Origin: Polynucleobacter sp. MWH-Loch1C5
Lineage (GTDB): Bacteria; Pseudomonadota; Gammaproteobacteria; Burkholderiales; Burkholderiaceae
Direction: 5' to 3'
DNA length: 64,000 nucleotides
Assembly: GCF_018881775.1 (NCBI RefSeq)
Contig: NZ_JACVPR010000001.1
Coordinates: forward strand, 124,001 to 188,000
A model generated the notes under the pieces. That model saw only the letters and a list, made by a program, of their open reading frames with translations. It made no database searches and was not told where the DNA came from. Both the position numbers and the translations under genes were made by a program. The first letter of the stretch is position 1. Every line of letters starts with the position of its first letter. Below are positions 41,601 to 52,546 of this stretch, piece after piece.

Positions 41601-41626
41601 AAGGCACTCCCATGAGTGCCTTTTTT
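41601..41626 (+). terminator. Bidirectional terminator lysS/fdx
   Basis: AAGGCACTC, CCAT loop, GAGTGCC then TTTTTT, with an A-run on the left side, so it can end both lysS (plus) and the isc operon (minus). Confidence 0.9.
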
Positions 41627-41640
41627 ATATACGAATGCGC

Positions 41641-41979
41641 TTAATGGTTTTCTTTTGCATGGTTAATGGAATACTTAGGTATTTCCACCACCAAATTAGT
41701 TTTAGCAACAATTGCTTGGCAGGATAAACGTGACTGTGGTGTCAAACCCCATGCACGGTCGAGCAAGTCATCCTCATCCTCATCAGCAGGGTTCAAGCTT
41801 GCACCACCTTCACGCACAATCACGTGACAAGTAGTACACGCGCATGACATATCGCAGGCATGCTCAATCTCAATATCATTCTCTAACAGAGCTTCGCAAA
41901 TAGATGTGCCCGGTGTAGCCTCAATAACCGCGCCTTCAGGGCAATATTCTGCATGCGGCAATATCACAATCTGTGTCAT
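41641..41979 (-). CDS. fdx: ISC-system 2Fe-2S ferredoxin
   Basis: Adrenodoxin-type ferredoxin that supplies electrons for Fe-S assembly on IscU. Seen in 112 aa: cluster ligands CDMSCACTTC (C-x5-C-x2-C spacing) and the fourth in LSCQAIV, plus the acidic NPADEDEDDLLDRA segment that docks with IscS in relatives. Last gene of the isc operon; iscX, which follows fdx in E. coli, is absent here. Confidence 0.95.
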   Translation of the reverse strand: MTQIVILPHAEYCPEGAVIEATPGTSICEALLENDIEIEHACDMSCACTTCHVIVREGGASLNPADEDEDDLLDRAWGLTPQSRLSCQAIVAKTNLVVEIPKYSINHAKENH

Positions 41980-41988
41980 AGTTGTCCT

Positions 41989-43854
41989 TTAAATTTCTTC
42001 TACTTTTTTACCAGCGAGGGCTTTTTTAATACTTTCATTCATGCGTCGCGCCGCAAAATCATCCGTGGCTTTCGATAAAGACTCCACTGATTTACGCACC
42101 ACCTGAGCATCCTTAGCCGTTTGCACAAGTTCATGTAATGCCTGTGCTTTTCTCTGAATGACTTCTCTTTCATCGTCTTGTAAAAGATGACCGTCTTCCA
42201 GAATCGCCGCCTCAATCGCCTCAAGCAGTCGCTGAGCATCGACCAACTCTTCTCTTAGAGCGCGCGCTTGCATATCGTTGGCTGCGTGGCTGAAGCTATC
42301 TTGCAGCATTTGCGTAATATCTTGATCTGATAAACCATAGGAAGGCTTCACTGCAATCTGTGCCTCAACACCACTACCCTGCTCTCTAGCAGTCACGGAT
42401 AGCAAGCCGTCGGCATCGACCTGGTAGGTCACTCGAATTCTGGCTGCGCCTGCCACCATCGGTGGAATACCTCTTAACTCAAACTTAGCCAAGGAACGGC
42501 AGTCATCGACTACCTCACGCTCTCCTTGAAGCACATGAATGACCATAGCCGTTTGGCCATCCTTAAATGTCGTGAAATCTTGAGCTCTAGCGACTGGAAT
42601 CGGGGTATTGCGAGGAATAATTTTCTCAACCAAGCCTCCCATAGTCTCAACCCCTAATGACAGAGGAATAACATCTAGCAGCAACCATTCATCACCACTT
42701 ACCTTATTGCCAGCTAGGAGATCGGCCTGCATGGCTGCCCCCATAGCCACAACTTGATCAGGATCTAAATTAGTCAAAGGTGTTTGGCCAAAAAGTTCAC
42801 CCACTGAACGTTGTACATGTGGCATGCGCGTGGCACCGCCCACCATTACAACCCCCTTGACTTCATCAACCGTTAAAGCGGCGTCACGCAAGGCTTTTTT
42901 TGCCGCTAAGAGCGTTTTATTGACTAAATGTTGAGTCAACTCAAAAAATTGAGCCTGACTAACGCCAATATTAATCACTTGACCATCGCTTAAGGTCGCA
43001 TGAATCCGCGCGAGCGGCTTCTTACTGAGCTGTTCTTTTGCTTCTTTTGCAGCCATCAACAATGCACGATTATCTTTATCAGAGAGTAACTGCAGTTTGG
43101 CTTGCTCCAAAACCCAACAATACAAACGATGGTCAAAATCATCGCCACCTAAGGCTGAGTCACCGCCAGTTGCCAAGACTTCAAAGACACCTTTAGATAA
43201 ACGCAAAATTGAAATATCAAAAGTACCACCACCCAAGTCATACACTGCATAAATACCCTCGGCGGCCTGATCAAGCCCATAGGCAATCGCAGCCGCAGTA
43301 GGCTCATTCAGAAGTCTTAATACTTCAATACCCGCTAGCTTGGCAGCATCTTTAGTAGCTTGGCGTTGCGCATCATCAAAATAGGCAGGTACCGTAATGA
43401 CCGCACCGACAATGTCATCATTAAAGCTATCTTCAGCACGCTGCCTTAAGCGCGCGAGAATTTCTGCTGACACCTCTACAGGACTTTTGTCACCGCAGAC
43501 AGTTTTGATCTTCAGCATGCCTGGCGTATCAATAAACTCATACGGCAAAGACTCAAAATGCGCTACATCTTTCAAGCCCCTTCCCATGAAGCGCTTGGCC
43601 GAAATAATCGTATTCTTAGGATCCCCACTGGCATTACGCAAAGCCTCATAACCGGCCTGTGTCGCACCTCCCTTGAGATAACGGACCACCGAAGGAAGCA
43701 ATTGACGACCTTGCTCATCAGGCAAGACCTCGGGCAGCGCATTACGCATCGCGGCAACCAGTGAGTTGGTTGTACCTAAATCTATTCCGATAGCAATCCT
43801 TCTTTGATGAGGCGCTAAGGATTGGCCTGGTTCTGCAATTTGTAATAAAGCCAT
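41989..43854 (-). CDS. hscA: Fe-S assembly chaperone HscA
   Basis: Hsp70-type chaperone dedicated to IscU; 621 aa. Seen: nucleotide-binding domain starting [15 protein letters not shown], the [14 protein letters not shown] phosphate loop, and [13 protein letters not shown]; substrate-binding domain and helical lid with LLSVTAREQ. The atypical long N-terminus before IGIDLG and dedicated operon position separate it from DnaK. Two bp from hscB. Confidence 0.96.
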   Translation of the reverse strand: MALLQIAEPGQSLAPHQRRIAIGIDLGTTNSLVAAMRNALPEVLPDEQGRQLLPSVVRYLKGGATQAGYEALRNASGDPKNTIISAKRFMGRGLKDVAHFESLPYEFIDTPGMLKIKTVCGDKSPVEVSAEILARLRQRAEDSFNDDIVGAVITVPAYFDDAQRQATKDAAKLAGIEVLRLLNEPTAAAIAYGLDQAAEGIYAVYDLGGGTFDISILRLSKGVFEVLATGGDSALGGDDFDHRLYCWVLEQAKLQLLSDKDNRALLMAAKEAKEQLSKKPLARIHATLSDGQVINIGVSQAQFFELTQHLVNKTLLAAKKALRDAALTVDEVKGVVMVGGATRMPHVQRSVGELFGQTPLTNLDPDQVVAMGAAMQADLLAGNKVSGDEWLLLDVIPLSLGVETMGGLVEKIIPRNTPIPVARAQDFTTFKDGQTAMVIHVLQGEREVVDDCRSLAKFELRGIPPMVAGAARIRVTYQVDADGLLSVTAREQGSGVEAQIAVKPSYGLSDQDITQMLQDSFSHAANDMQARALREELVDAQRLLEAIEAAILEDGHLLQDDEREVIQRKAQALHELVQTAKDAQVVRKSVESLSKATDDFAARRMNESIKKALAGKKVEEI

Positions 43855-43855
43855 A

Positions 43856-44383
43856 TTAAGCTGCCATCGCTTCTTCTAGTTCTTCTGTGAACTTTTCAAC
43901 GAACAAGAGTGCTCTGAGGTGTTTTGCGGCTTCTGTATAGTTGTGCGCCACATCCATGGTCTCCTCCACCTGATGCAATAGTCTTGTGCGTGCTTCATTC
44001 ACCTCTTTATAAAGTATCTCTAGTTGTGTGGTATCGCTACCAGCTTCTTCTAAGGCCTCTCGCCAGGCCATCTGTTGCATCAAAAACTCTGTAGGCATCG
44101 CAGTATTTGTCTCCAACTGAGGATCAATACCATGCAAATCACACAGATACAGACCACGACTGATCGGCTGCTTCAGAGTCCGGTATGCAGTGTTCACTAA
44201 GGTAGCCATCTGCATGGATGCTCTCTTTTGCGCATCACTAGCACTTGCATGCTTATCAGGATGCACCTCTTTTTGAACCGCTAAATAAGCGGCTTCTAAA
44301 GCCTCACGTTGAATCTTGAACGCTGGCGTTAAATCAAACAGGGCAAAGTAATTATCAAACCCTGAAAGATTCGCCACAGCCAC
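43856..44383 (-). CDS. hscB: Fe-S co-chaperone HscB
   Basis: J-domain protein that brings IscU to HscA; 175 aa. Seen: J domain with [14 protein letters not shown] (HPD motif at about 41-43) and the C-terminal three-helix HSCB domain ([15 protein letters not shown]). No ATG exists near the family start; GTG 44383 is used (GTG 44377 also possible), so the gene overlaps the end of iscA by 29 bp. Confidence 0.93.
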   Translation of the reverse strand: MAVANLSGFDNYFALFDLTPAFKIQREALEAAYLAVQKEVHPDKHASASDAQKRASMQMATLVNTAYRTLKQPISRGLYLCDLHGIDPQLETNTAMPTEFLMQQMAWREALEEAGSDTTQLEILYKEVNEARTRLLHQVEETMDVAHNYTEAAKHLRALLFVEKFTEELEEAMAA

Positions 44384-44678
44384 ACTCGTCTTTCACATTC
44401 GGGTTTTGGAATTTAAAGCCTTCATTTAAACCCTCACGTGCATAATCCAACTCAGTACCATCTAGATAAGCCAAACTCTTGGGGTCAACAAAAATTTTGA
44501 CTCCTGAAGATTCAAACATGACATCTTCAGCTGCAGCCTCATCGACATACTCGAGCTGATAAGCTAAACCCGAACAACCGGTAGTGCGCACTCCTAAGCG
44601 TAAACCCAAGCCCTTGCCGCGCTTTTCAAGATTACGCAAAACATGGCGGGCCGCTTTTTCGGTAACTGTGATGGCCAT
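44355..44678 (-). CDS. iscA: A-type Fe-S carrier IscA
   Basis: Small Fe-S scaffold/carrier, 107 aa, starting [13 protein letters not shown]. Seen: the three invariant cysteines in [10 protein letters not shown] and the C-terminal CGCGESF. Lies between iscU (2 bp) and hscB (overlap) in the standard isc order. Confidence 0.96.
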   Translation of the reverse strand: MAITVTEKAARHVLRNLEKRGKGLGLRLGVRTTGCSGLAYQLEYVDEAAAEDVMFESSGVKIFVDPKSLAYLDGTELDYAREGLNEGFKFQNPNVKDECGCGESFRV

Positions 44679-44680
44679 AA

Positions 44681-45064
44681 TTATTTTGCGTGCTTTTCTT
44701 TGTAATCCTGCACTGCGGCTTTAATTGCATCTTCAGCCAAAATTGAACAGTGAATTTTCACAGGTGGCAAAGCCAGCTCTTCGGCAATTTGTGCATTTTT
44801 GATTTCAAGAGCTTGATCTAAAGTTTTACCCTTGACCCACTCAGTCACCAAAGATGAGGAGGCAATCGCAGAGCCACAACCATAGGTCTTAAATTTTGCA
44901 TCTTCGATCACACCTTGATCGTTGACACGAATCTGCAATTTCATCACATCACCGCAGGCGGGTGCACCCACCATACCTGTGCCTACATGATCATCACCTT
45001 TATCAAATGAGCCCACATTACGTGGATTTTCATAATGATCAATTACTTTATCGCTATATGCCAT
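44681..45064 (-). CDS. iscU: Fe-S scaffold IscU
   Basis: Scaffold on which 2Fe-2S clusters are built; 127 aa. Seen: cluster cysteines in [22 protein letters not shown] and [12 protein letters not shown], the stabilising Asp after the first cysteine, and the HscA-recognition LPPVK motif ([10 protein letters not shown]). Nineteen bp after iscS. Confidence 0.98.
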   Translation of the reverse strand: MAYSDKVIDHYENPRNVGSFDKGDDHVGTGMVGAPACGDVMKLQIRVNDQGVIEDAKFKTYGCGSAIASSSLVTEWVKGKTLDQALEIKNAQIAEELALPPVKIHCSILAEDAIKAAVQDYKEKHAK

Positions 45065-45083
45065 GACTCACTCCTTCATTCAC

Positions 45084-46328
45084 TTAGTGGGCAGCCCACT
45101 GAATCGTATTTAAATCGATACCGTCTTTGTACATCTCCCAAAGCGGCGATAGTTCTCTTAATTTGGCAATCTTGCCTTTGACTAATTCAATTGTGAAATC
45201 GACTTCAGCCTCGGTCGTAAAACGGCCGATACTAAAACGAATCGAGCTATGCGCTAACTCATCATTACGTCCTAAAGAACGCAAGACATACGATGGCTCT
45301 AAAGAGGCTGAAGTACAGGCAGAACCCGATGAAATCGCCACATCTTTTAATGCCATGATCATGGATTCGCCCTCAACATAATTAAAACTCACATTGAGGT
45401 TGTGCGGTACGCGATCGTCCATGTCGCCATTGAGGTAAACCTCTTCTATTTCACTTAAACCCTTCCAAAGGCGGTCGCGCAGCATGCGGATCCGCTCGTT
45501 CTCTGTTGCCATCTCCTCACGGGCAATTCTGAAACATTCGCCCATACCCACAATTTGATGCGTCGCCAGGGTTCCTGAACGCATGCCACGCTCATGACCA
45601 CCACCGTGCATTTGCGCTTCAATACGTACGCGTGGTTTACGACGTACAAATAAAGCACCGATACCTTTTGGCCCATACGTTTTATGGGCTGAAAAACTCA
45701 TCAAATCCACCTTGAGTTTTTCCAAATCAATGACTACCTTACCCGTTGCCTGTGCTGCATCTACGTGGAAGATGATGCCCTTTTCACGACAAAATTCACC
45801 GATTCTAGGAATGTCCTGAATCACACCAATTTCATTGTTCACAAACATGACAGAAACAACAATCGTGTCTGGGCGTACGCTTTGCTTAAAGACTTCAAAG
45901 TCAATCAAACCGTTTGGCAAAACATCTAAATAGGTCACCTCATAACCTTCGCGCTCTAGCTCACGGCAGGTGTCTAAGGTGGCTTTATGCTCTGTCTTCA
46001 CAGTAATGATGTGGCGACCTTTCTCTTTATAAAAATGAGCCGCACCCTTAATCGCTAAATTATTACTTTCTGTGGCACCACTAGTCCAAACGATTTCGCG
46101 AGGATCTGCATTGACCAATTTCGCAACCTCAGCGCGGGCGTTTTCCACAGCCTCTTCCGCACTCCAACCATAGGCATGGCTTCGTGATGCGGGATTACCA
46201 AACTGCTCGCGCAAATAGGGAATCATGACATCCACAACTCGTGGATCAACTGGCGTGGTGGCCGAATAGTCCATATAAATAGGAAAGTGCTTCGGACTAA
46301 ACATAGGAACTGGTTTTACTGCTGACAT
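45084..46328 (-). CDS. iscS: Cysteine desulfurase IscS
   Basis: PLP enzyme that takes sulfur from cysteine for Fe-S clusters and tRNA thiolation; 414 aa. Seen: [16 protein letters not shown]-terminus, [25 protein letters not shown]-lysine in [14 protein letters not shown], and the mobile catalytic loop [15 protein letters not shown] with its Cys. The first 10-15 residues before [10 protein letters not shown] are extra; a later start at M9 is possible. Confidence 0.97.
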   Translation of the reverse strand: MSAVKPVPMFSPKHFPIYMDYSATTPVDPRVVDVMIPYLREQFGNPASRSHAYGWSAEEAVENARAEVAKLVNADPREIVWTSGATESNNLAIKGAAHFYKEKGRHIITVKTEHKATLDTCRELEREGYEVTYLDVLPNGLIDFEVFKQSVRPDTIVVSVMFVNNEIGVIQDIPRIGEFCREKGIIFHVDAAQATGKVVIDLEKLKVDLMSFSAHKTYGPKGIGALFVRRKPRVRIEAQMHGGGHERGMRSGTLATHQIVGMGECFRIAREEMATENERIRMLRDRLWKGLSEIEEVYLNGDMDDRVPHNLNVSFNYVEGESMIMALKDVAISSGSACTSASLEPSYVLRSLGRNDELAHSSIRFSIGRFTTEAEVDFTIELVKGKIAKLRELSPLWEMYKDGIDLNTIQWAAH

Positions 46329-46342
46329 AACTATCCTTCGAA

Positions 46343-46903
46343 TTAATTCAATTGCTGGGCAAATGTAAATACTGAGTTAGCAAGTGGCTTTTTCGGCTCT
46401 TCTTTTTTGCTTGCAACAGTTGTGTTTGTTTTTTGATTTTTACTCTGCTCTGACTTAGTACGCATTTCACGTAAATCTGTCAGCACGACTCGACCTTCTT
46501 GCTGCTTGACCAAATCAGCCACTGTGACTGAACTCAAATACTCGACCATTTTTTGATTCAAGCTAGCCCACAGATCATGGGTCATACAACGACCGCCATC
46601 CTCACCATGACAATTCCCTTTTCCACCACATTGAGTCGCATCTAAGGGTTCATCAACAGCAATAATGATGTCGGCGACAGTAATCTGATCGGCCTTTCTG
46701 GCTAAGGTGTAACCACCCCCAGGACCGCGTGTGCTCTCGACAATATCAAAGCGTCGCAACTTACCAAAAAGTTGCTCTAGATATGACAAGGAAATATGTT
46801 GGCGTTGGCTAATACCGGCCAATGTGACTGGTCCATGGGCTTCGCGCAATGCCAAATCAATCATGGCAGTGACTGCAAAACGACCTTTAGTTGTGAGTCT
46901 CAT
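46343..46903 (-). CDS. iscR: Fe-S regulator IscR
   Basis: Rrf2-family winged-helix repressor/activator that senses cluster status. Seen in 186 aa: [19 protein letters not shown], recognition-helix region [14 protein letters not shown], and the three cluster cysteines in [15 protein letters not shown]. The C-terminal 35 residues are Lys/Gln-rich and longer than in E. coli (162 aa). First gene of the operon, with an IscR-type box upstream, hence autoregulated by inference. Confidence 0.96.
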   Translation of the reverse strand: MRLTTKGRFAVTAMIDLALREAHGPVTLAGISQRQHISLSYLEQLFGKLRRFDIVESTRGPGGGYTLARKADQITVADIIIAVDEPLDATQCGGKGNCHGEDGGRCMTHDLWASLNQKMVEYLSSVTVADLVKQQEGRVVLTDLREMRTKSEQSKNQKTNTTVASKKEEPKKPLANSVFTFAQQLN

Positions 46904-46933
46904 GTCTACCCTTTCGGTTGGTTGGACTATTTA

Positions 46934-46958
46934 ATACCCGACTACTTTATTCAACTAT
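46934..46958 (-). promoter_or_regulatory. IscR type 1 operator upstream of iscR
   Basis: The 25-nt stretch read on the minus strand matches the published E. coli type 1 consensus at 23 of 25 positions (ends ATAG... and ...GTAT, core TTGAATAAAGTAGTC). It ends 31 bp before the iscR ATG, where it can cover the promoter. Holo-IscR would repress the operon when clusters are plentiful. Confidence 0.8.
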
Positions 46959-46995
46959 ACAACTATCCTGAGTTTTTTGCTCAGGTACTAGACAC

Positions 46996-47021
46996 AAATA
47001 AAGGGGGTAACTTCTACCCCC
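46996..47021 (-). terminator. Terminator downstream of the COG4389 gene
   Basis: On the minus strand GGGGGTA, GAAGT loop, TACCCCC then TTTATTTG, 38 bp after the stop of the membrane protein gene. It separates that gene from the isc operon. Confidence 0.7.
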
Positions 47022-47058
47022 ATTTCCCGGCATAACTTTATTAGACTAATAAATTCAA

Positions 47059-49095
47059 TTACTTAGAAGGGATAAACAGACTTCTTGGTTGAGTCTTAAC
47101 CCTCTTCCAAACAGCAGTATAAAGCCGCTTTCTGTCTAAGGCAGGAAGGTCTCTTGAACGTAGAGCCATCTGAAAAGCAAACCAAAAACTGACAATCACA
47201 TTAATGAAGCCGATCAGGAAAATACCCAAAATACCTAACCAAAAAGCCCCCATGGCGAACACTTTCCAACCCAAAGCAATACTTGCAGCCGCAAAGGCGC
47301 CTGCTGATAGAGTGACATGTCGAATTTCCATACCAATCCCTAAAAATCCGAGGAAGGTTGGACCATAAATCAATAAGAAAGCCAAAGACACGTTGGCGGC
47401 AACAACCGCTACATTTTCCTTCCACCATAGCGCCCAACGCTCGGCTCTGAAGCTGCCAAAAACAATCCCTAAGCGTCGGTTATAACGAATCACATCTTGG
47501 ATACGATGCAGCACAAACCAGTTATCCACTAAGCCTGCAATCAAACTAGATAACCAGAGTAATAGGCCTGTAAAGGCTGCATAAATCCAAATCCCACTAA
47601 AAGGCGAGACCGTGGCTAAAACTGACATCGCTTTCGTATCAGATATCGATGGCTTTTGTATCAACAAAATAATCGCCACTTGAATCACGATCGCAACGGG
47701 CACGACCATGAGGACGTTACCTAAGATCGACGCTGTTTGAGAACGCACCAAGGCGATAGTCCGATCGACAAAGCGCTCCAATCCTGGGTCTTGGTCTACA
47801 TCATCGAGTAACTGTGCAAGTGCTGGAGCAGTCATAGCTGGCTGCTTAGTGGCTAAGGTAAAGCTCGCAAATTGAATAATCAAGAAGCTAGTCGCGTAGT
47901 TGAGCGCTAAGAATAAATTCTCAAAGAAGCGCACCATACCCAGGCTGGCAATCAAAAACTTCAGGTAAACCGTACCGCCAATAACAGCACCACCCCCCAA
48001 AGATTTTTTAAACATGGCCAGATAGGTTCGGCGCGTATCTGCAATGTAGTGCTCACCTGTTTCTGCGCTACGTTCAACGACTTTTCTAGATAACAAAGCC
48101 AAAGATTGCTCAGCTAAACGTCGCACACTTCGGCGACCTTGTACGGTGAGAATCAAATCAGCACTCAAGTGACTATAATTTTGCGCCTGATCTCGATACA
48201 TCCAAGTATTCAACAGGAGCTCAATACGCGCCAAACGTAAACGCATCGTTTCAACTTGGAAAACGGTATCAACTGCAACACCATTCTCATCCAGATGCGC
48301 ATAGACATCATCACAAGCGATATAACAACGATCAATCACCGCTTTCAGCTCTGCCAAAGTACTATTGAAGCTCGGGCTAGCAATACGTGAGGCATCACTC
48401 AATAAGTCCTTTGCCAAATCTCGCAAAAGATAAAAGGCAGAACCCTGCCCACTCGCCTCACGAATACGTGTTCGCACTGAGTAACTTAATCCAGCCGCCT
48501 CCACATAACTAATTAAGATATGAATGGCATCGGCAATATCTTGATAAATACGATACTGCCCCTGGGGCTCTTCCTGATAGTGAAACAGGGCTTGCAAATT
48601 GAGCAATGTCTGCTGGTCTAAGGTATAGACCCAATCCGCATCCTTAGACCCCACAAAACCTAGAGAAAAAAGAACAGATAGTTCAGGCTGATTCGGCGGT
48701 GCGGCAATAAAACGTTGACGTATGCGCTCAAACATCTCTGACCAAAAGGTGGGCTTACTCACCACACCGGTATCACACAATAATGAGAGCGCATCGTTAT
48801 CACGCAAAACACTGCGTAGTAATTTTGCAATGGCCAACTTTGCATCTGGCTTTTGCTCTAGTAACTGCAACAAACCTTTGAGGCGTACATGCTCAGGATG
48901 GCTTAATGAGTCATTATTGATGCCCTTTTTGTCTTTGCTACGCAGCCAATAGAGCAACTCTATAACCCACTGATTACGCTCGACTAGAGGAGCATCTTCG
49001 GCCGGGATTTGCAAGAGCGCATCCAATGCTAATGAAGCATCACGCGACGCCTGCCAACGCGTTACTAAACGTCGTATATCTTTAATACCTAACAT
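47059..49095 (-). CDS. COG4389/PF10136 membrane protein (named site-specific recombinase)
   Basis: 678-aa protein of the family annotated as site-specific recombinase (Neisseria Gcr type). Seen: a soluble N-terminal half, about 1-360, rich in Arg/Leu helices, and a C-terminal half with about seven hydrophobic helices (near 368-388, 392-412, 457-479, 500-523, 562-588, 596-616 and 618-642). I find neither the tyrosine-recombinase R-H-R-Y set nor a serine-recombinase N-terminus. The topology fits an inner-membrane protein, so the recombinase name is doubtful; actual function unknown. Five bp after uvrB, so probably in one transcript, ended by the hairpin at 47003. Confidence 0.72.
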   Translation of the reverse strand: MLGIKDIRRLVTRWQASRDASLALDALLQIPAEDAPLVERNQWVIELLYWLRSKDKKGINNDSLSHPEHVRLKGLLQLLEQKPDAKLAIAKLLRSVLRDNDALSLLCDTGVVSKPTFWSEMFERIRQRFIAAPPNQPELSVLFSLGFVGSKDADWVYTLDQQTLLNLQALFHYQEEPQGQYRIYQDIADAIHILISYVEAAGLSYSVRTRIREASGQGSAFYLLRDLAKDLLSDASRIASPSFNSTLAELKAVIDRCYIACDDVYAHLDENGVAVDTVFQVETMRLRLARIELLLNTWMYRDQAQNYSHLSADLILTVQGRRSVRRLAEQSLALLSRKVVERSAETGEHYIADTRRTYLAMFKKSLGGGAVIGGTVYLKFLIASLGMVRFFENLFLALNYATSFLIIQFASFTLATKQPAMTAPALAQLLDDVDQDPGLERFVDRTIALVRSQTASILGNVLMVVPVAIVIQVAIILLIQKPSISDTKAMSVLATVSPFSGIWIYAAFTGLLLWLSSLIAGLVDNWFVLHRIQDVIRYNRRLGIVFGSFRAERWALWWKENVAVVAANVSLAFLLIYGPTFLGFLGIGMEIRHVTLSAGAFAAASIALGWKVFAMGAFWLGILGIFLIGFINVIVSFWFAFQMALRSRDLPALDRKRLYTAVWKRVKTQPRSLFIPSK

Positions 49096-49100
49096 ATTCC

Positions 49101-51200
49101 CTACCCTAAACCACTGACCGAATCATGCAAATTGGCACCGAAGGCTAACTCCCTCAGCTTGAGCAATTGATCACGCATCGCTGCCGCTTTTTCAAACTCA
49201 AGATTCTTTGCATGCTCATTCATGGCTTTTTCAAGTTGTTTGAGTTCTTTGGCCAATTGCTTCTCACTCATATCTTCATAACGAGCTTTTTCTTGCTCCA
49301 ACTGAAGCTCTTGGCGCTTATCGTTGACATCATAAACCCCATCGATGATGTCTTTAATACGTTTTTGTACACCTTTTGGCGTGATACCATGAATCTGATT
49401 GAATTCTAACTGCTTAGCTCGTCTGCGCTCGGTCTCACTAATAGCGCGCTTCATGGAGTCCGTCATCTTATCCGCATACAAAATAGCAGTGCCGTTGACG
49501 TTTCTTGCGGCTCGGCCAATGGTCTGAATCAAACTGCGCTCGGCACGCAAAAATCCCTCTTTATCAGCGTCCAAAATTGCAACGAGAGAGACTTCTGGAA
49601 TATCTAAACCTTCACGTAATAAATTGATGCCAATTAAGACATCAAAAACACCTAAACGTAAATCACGAATAATTTCCACGCGCTCAACCGTATCGATATC
49701 GGAGTGCAAATAGCGCACTTTAACGCCATGATCAGACATAAATTCACTGAGTTGTTCAGCCATACGTTTTGTCAAAGTGGTAACTAATACTCGCTCACCG
49801 ACCTGAATACGCTCACGGACCTCAGACATTAAATCATCGACCTGAGTAGTGGCAGGTTTAATCACAATGATCGGGTCTACCAATCCGGTGGGTCTAACCA
49901 CTTGCTCAACGACCTGATCCGCTTTCTTATTTTCATAATCCGCAGGAGTTGCTGAAACAAATACTACTTGCCTCATCTTCTTTTCAAACTCAGCAAACTT
50001 CAAGGGTCGGTTATCCATCGCTGAAGGTAAACGGAACCCATACTCAACCAGCGTTTCTTTACGAGCACGATCGCCGTTATACATCCCATTGAGCTGCCCA
50101 ATCAAAACATGACTCTCATCCAAAAACATCAGGGCATCCGGGGGTAAATAGTCGACCAAGGTCGGTGGAGCCTCTCCAGGCTTAGCTCCCGATAAATGTC
50201 GAGAATAGTTTTCGATACCCTTGCAAAACCCTAACTCCGAGAGCATCTCTAAATCAAAGCGAGTTCGCTGTTCTAAGCGCTGAGCCTCTACTAACTTCCC
50301 GCCCTTCACAAAGTAATCAAGACGTTCTCGCAACTCGAGCTTAATGGACTCAATCGCTTTCAGCACAGTCTCGCGAGGGGTGACGTAATGCGAGCCTGGA
50401 TAAATCGTGAATCTCGGAATACGCTGCCTAATCTTGCCTGTCAGGGGATCAAAAAACTGCAGGCTATCGACCTCATCATCAAATAACTCCACACGGACAG
50501 CTAATTCGTTGTGTTCGGCAGGAAAGATATCAATCACATCACCCCGCACACGAAATGTACCTCGCGTAAAGTCAATCTCATTACGCTCATACTGCATCGC
50601 AATCAGACGCGCGACGATATCTCTTTGTGCAAGTCGATCACCCTGCCGAAGTGTCAGCACCATTTGATGATAGTCACCCGGATTACCAATACCGTAAATA
50701 GCAGACACGGTGGCAACAATAATGGTATCTCTGCGCTCTAACAGACTCTTTGTGGCTGATAGGCGCATTTGTTCTATGTGCTCGTTAATTGAAGAATCTT
50801 TTTCAATGAATAAGTCGCGCGTCGGCACATAAGCTTCTGGCTGATAGTAATCGTAGTAACTGACGAAATACTCCACAGCATTTTGTGGAAAGAACTCCCT
50901 GAATTCACTATACAGCTGGGCCGCGAGTGTTTTGTTAGGTGCAAACACAATTGCAGGACGACCCAAGCGGGCAATCGTGTTCGCCATGGTGTAGGTCTTA
51001 CCAGACCCCGTCACTCCCAAGAGGGTTTGATACATCAAACCGGATTCAATACCCTCAACCAAACCTTCAATCGCTTGGGGTTGATCGCCGGCCGGTGGAA
51101 AAGGTTGATGCAACAAAAATGGTGAGCCAGGAAATTGCAATAAATTTGCAGGCTTTTCTTCTGTTGTTGATTTTGTCGTTTTTGGGGTATTTTTTGCCAT
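49101..51200 (-). CDS. uvrB: UvrABC system protein B
   Basis: DNA-damage verification helicase of nucleotide excision repair, 699 aa from ATG 51200 (ATG 51212 also in frame). Seen: Walker [14 protein letters not shown], the beta-hairpin [23 protein letters not shown] (motif II), motif [11 protein letters not shown], and the C-terminal UVR domain for UvrC ([22 protein letters not shown]). No LexA-type operator (CTGT-N8-ACAG) is seen in the 50-bp gap to the divergent aminotransferase. Confidence 0.97.
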   Translation of the reverse strand: MAKNTPKTTKSTTEEKPANLLQFPGSPFLLHQPFPPAGDQPQAIEGLVEGIESGLMYQTLLGVTGSGKTYTMANTIARLGRPAIVFAPNKTLAAQLYSEFREFFPQNAVEYFVSYYDYYQPEAYVPTRDLFIEKDSSINEHIEQMRLSATKSLLERRDTIIVATVSAIYGIGNPGDYHQMVLTLRQGDRLAQRDIVARLIAMQYERNEIDFTRGTFRVRGDVIDIFPAEHNELAVRVELFDDEVDSLQFFDPLTGKIRQRIPRFTIYPGSHYVTPRETVLKAIESIKLELRERLDYFVKGGKLVEAQRLEQRTRFDLEMLSELGFCKGIENYSRHLSGAKPGEAPPTLVDYLPPDALMFLDESHVLIGQLNGMYNGDRARKETLVEYGFRLPSAMDNRPLKFAEFEKKMRQVVFVSATPADYENKKADQVVEQVVRPTGLVDPIIVIKPATTQVDDLMSEVRERIQVGERVLVTTLTKRMAEQLSEFMSDHGVKVRYLHSDIDTVERVEIIRDLRLGVFDVLIGINLLREGLDIPEVSLVAILDADKEGFLRAERSLIQTIGRAARNVNGTAILYADKMTDSMKRAISETERRRAKQLEFNQIHGITPKGVQKRIKDIIDGVYDVNDKRQELQLEQEKARYEDMSEKQLAKELKQLEKAMNEHAKNLEFEKAAAMRDQLLKLRELAFGANLHDSVSGLG

Positions 51201-51250
51201 CTCAGCTATCATTCTAGGCTTGCTAGTATTTTCTTACATATTTCTATCCT

Positions 51251-52447
51251 ATGAGCCTATTTGCAAACGTTGAATTAGCCCCTCGCGATCCTATTTTGGG
51301 TCTGAATGAAGCCTTTAATGCCGATACACGCGCCACGAAAGTTAATCTTGGTGTGGGTGTGTATTTCACAGACGAAGGAAAAATCCCTTTACTTCGTGCT
51401 GTAGCCGCTGCTGAGAAAAGCATGATGGAAAAACCCAGTCCTCGTGGTTACTTAGCCATTGAAGGTATTGCTGCCTATAACCAAGGCGTACAAAATCTGC
51501 TCTTTGGCAAAGATTCTGAAATCATTCAAGCTGGACGTGTCGTCACTGCTCAAGCAGTTGGTGGTACGGGTGCATTGAAGATTGGTGCTGATTTTATTAA
51601 GCGTCTCGAAGCGAATGCTGTCGTGGCCATCAGCGATCCTAGTTGGGAAAATCATCGCGCCCTATTTGAGTCTGCCGGCTTTAAAGTCGTGAACTACACC
51701 TACTATGATCCACAAACCCGTGGCGTCAACTTTGCTGGAATGGTAGCGTCTCTTGAGGCACTGCCAGCACGATCCGTTGTTGTTTTACATGCCTGTTGCC
51801 ACAATCCTACCGGAGCTGATTTAACTGCTGCCCAATGGCAAGAGATTGTTGCCCTATGCCAAAAGAAAGATCTGATTCCCTTCTTAGATATGGCTTACCA
51901 AGGTTTTGCCGATGGGATTGATCCTGATGGTGCGGCAGTCAGACGCTTTGCTCAATCAGGCTTGTCCTTCTTTGTCTCAAGTTCTTTCTCTAAGTCATTC
52001 TCCTTATATGGGGAGCGTGTCGGCGCCTTGTCTATCATCACAGGCAATAAAGATGAGTCCACACGCGTATTGTCACAACTCAAGCGTGTGATTCGCACCA
52101 ACTACTCTAATCCAGCCACCCATGGCGGTACCGTAGTGGCCACAGTATTGAATAACCCTGAGCTGCGTGCGATGTGGGAGACTGAATTAGGCGAAATGCG
52201 CGATCGCATCAAATTAATGCGCAATACTTTGGTGAAAAAGTTAGCCGAGGCAGGTGCCAAGCGCGACTTTGAGTTTGTCAATCAACAGCGTGGCATGTTC
52301 TCTTATTCAGGCCTCAATGCTGATCAAGTCGAGAAACTGAAAACAGATTACGGCATCTATGCAGTCTCAACCGGTCGTATCTGCGTGGCAGCCCTCAATA
52401 GCAAAAATATTGATGCTGTAGCCAAAGCGATAGCTGCAGTTCTCTAA
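51251..52447 (+). CDS. Aspartate/aromatic aminotransferase
   Basis: PLP-dependent class I aminotransferase of the AspC/TyrB type; 398 aa. Seen: MSLFANVELAPRDPILGLNE, LHACCHNPTGADL (Asn/Asp pocket), FLDMAYQGFADG, the PLP-lysine in SSSFSKSFSLYGERVG, and the substrate-Arg region GRICVAAL. It transfers amino groups between aspartate or aromatic amino acids and 2-oxoglutarate; which substrate dominates cannot be decided from sequence. Monocistronic, with a terminator at 52470. Confidence 0.93.
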   Translation: MSLFANVELAPRDPILGLNEAFNADTRATKVNLGVGVYFTDEGKIPLLRAVAAAEKSMMEKPSPRGYLAIEGIAAYNQGVQNLLFGKDSEIIQAGRVVTAQAVGGTGALKIGADFIKRLEANAVVAISDPSWENHRALFESAGFKVVNYTYYDPQTRGVNFAGMVASLEALPARSVVVLHACCHNPTGADLTAAQWQEIVALCQKKDLIPFLDMAYQGFADGIDPDGAAVRRFAQSGLSFFVSSSFSKSFSLYGERVGALSIITGNKDESTRVLSQLKRVIRTNYSNPATHGGTVVATVLNNPELRAMWETELGEMRDRIKLMRNTLVKKLAEAGAKRDFEFVNQQRGMFSYSGLNADQVEKLKTDYGIYAVSTGRICVAALNSKNIDAVAKAIAAVL

Positions 52448-52469
52448 GCGGTGTCATCAAATTGAAACA

Positions 52470-52491
52470 AAGCCCCTGCGGGGGCTTTTTT
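52470..52491 (+). terminator. Intrinsic terminator of the aminotransferase gene
   Basis: AGCCCC, TGCG loop, GGGGCT then TTTTT, 22 bp after the stop codon. Confidence 0.9.
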
Positions 52492-52530
52492 CATGTAAAA
52501 GTGAGGCCTTATAAGAGGGGCTGAACTATT

Positions 52531-52546
52531 TTGTTGCATTGCACAA
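52531..52546 (+). promoter_or_regulatory. Candidate PhaR-type operator upstream of phaZ
   Basis: TTGTTGCATTGCACAA, an imperfect dyad built from two tandem TTGCA units, 118 bp before phaZ and 31 bp upstream of a perfect TATAAT (52577-52582, inside GACATATAATGTC). TGCA-rich dyads of this style are recognised by the PHA regulator PhaR in relatives; the assignment here is inference. Confidence 0.35.

Noticed and set aside
51201..51250. LexA/SOS operator for uvrB
   Set aside because: No CTGT-N8-ACAG-like sequence in the gap; the only promoter-like element is a weak TAGAAT.
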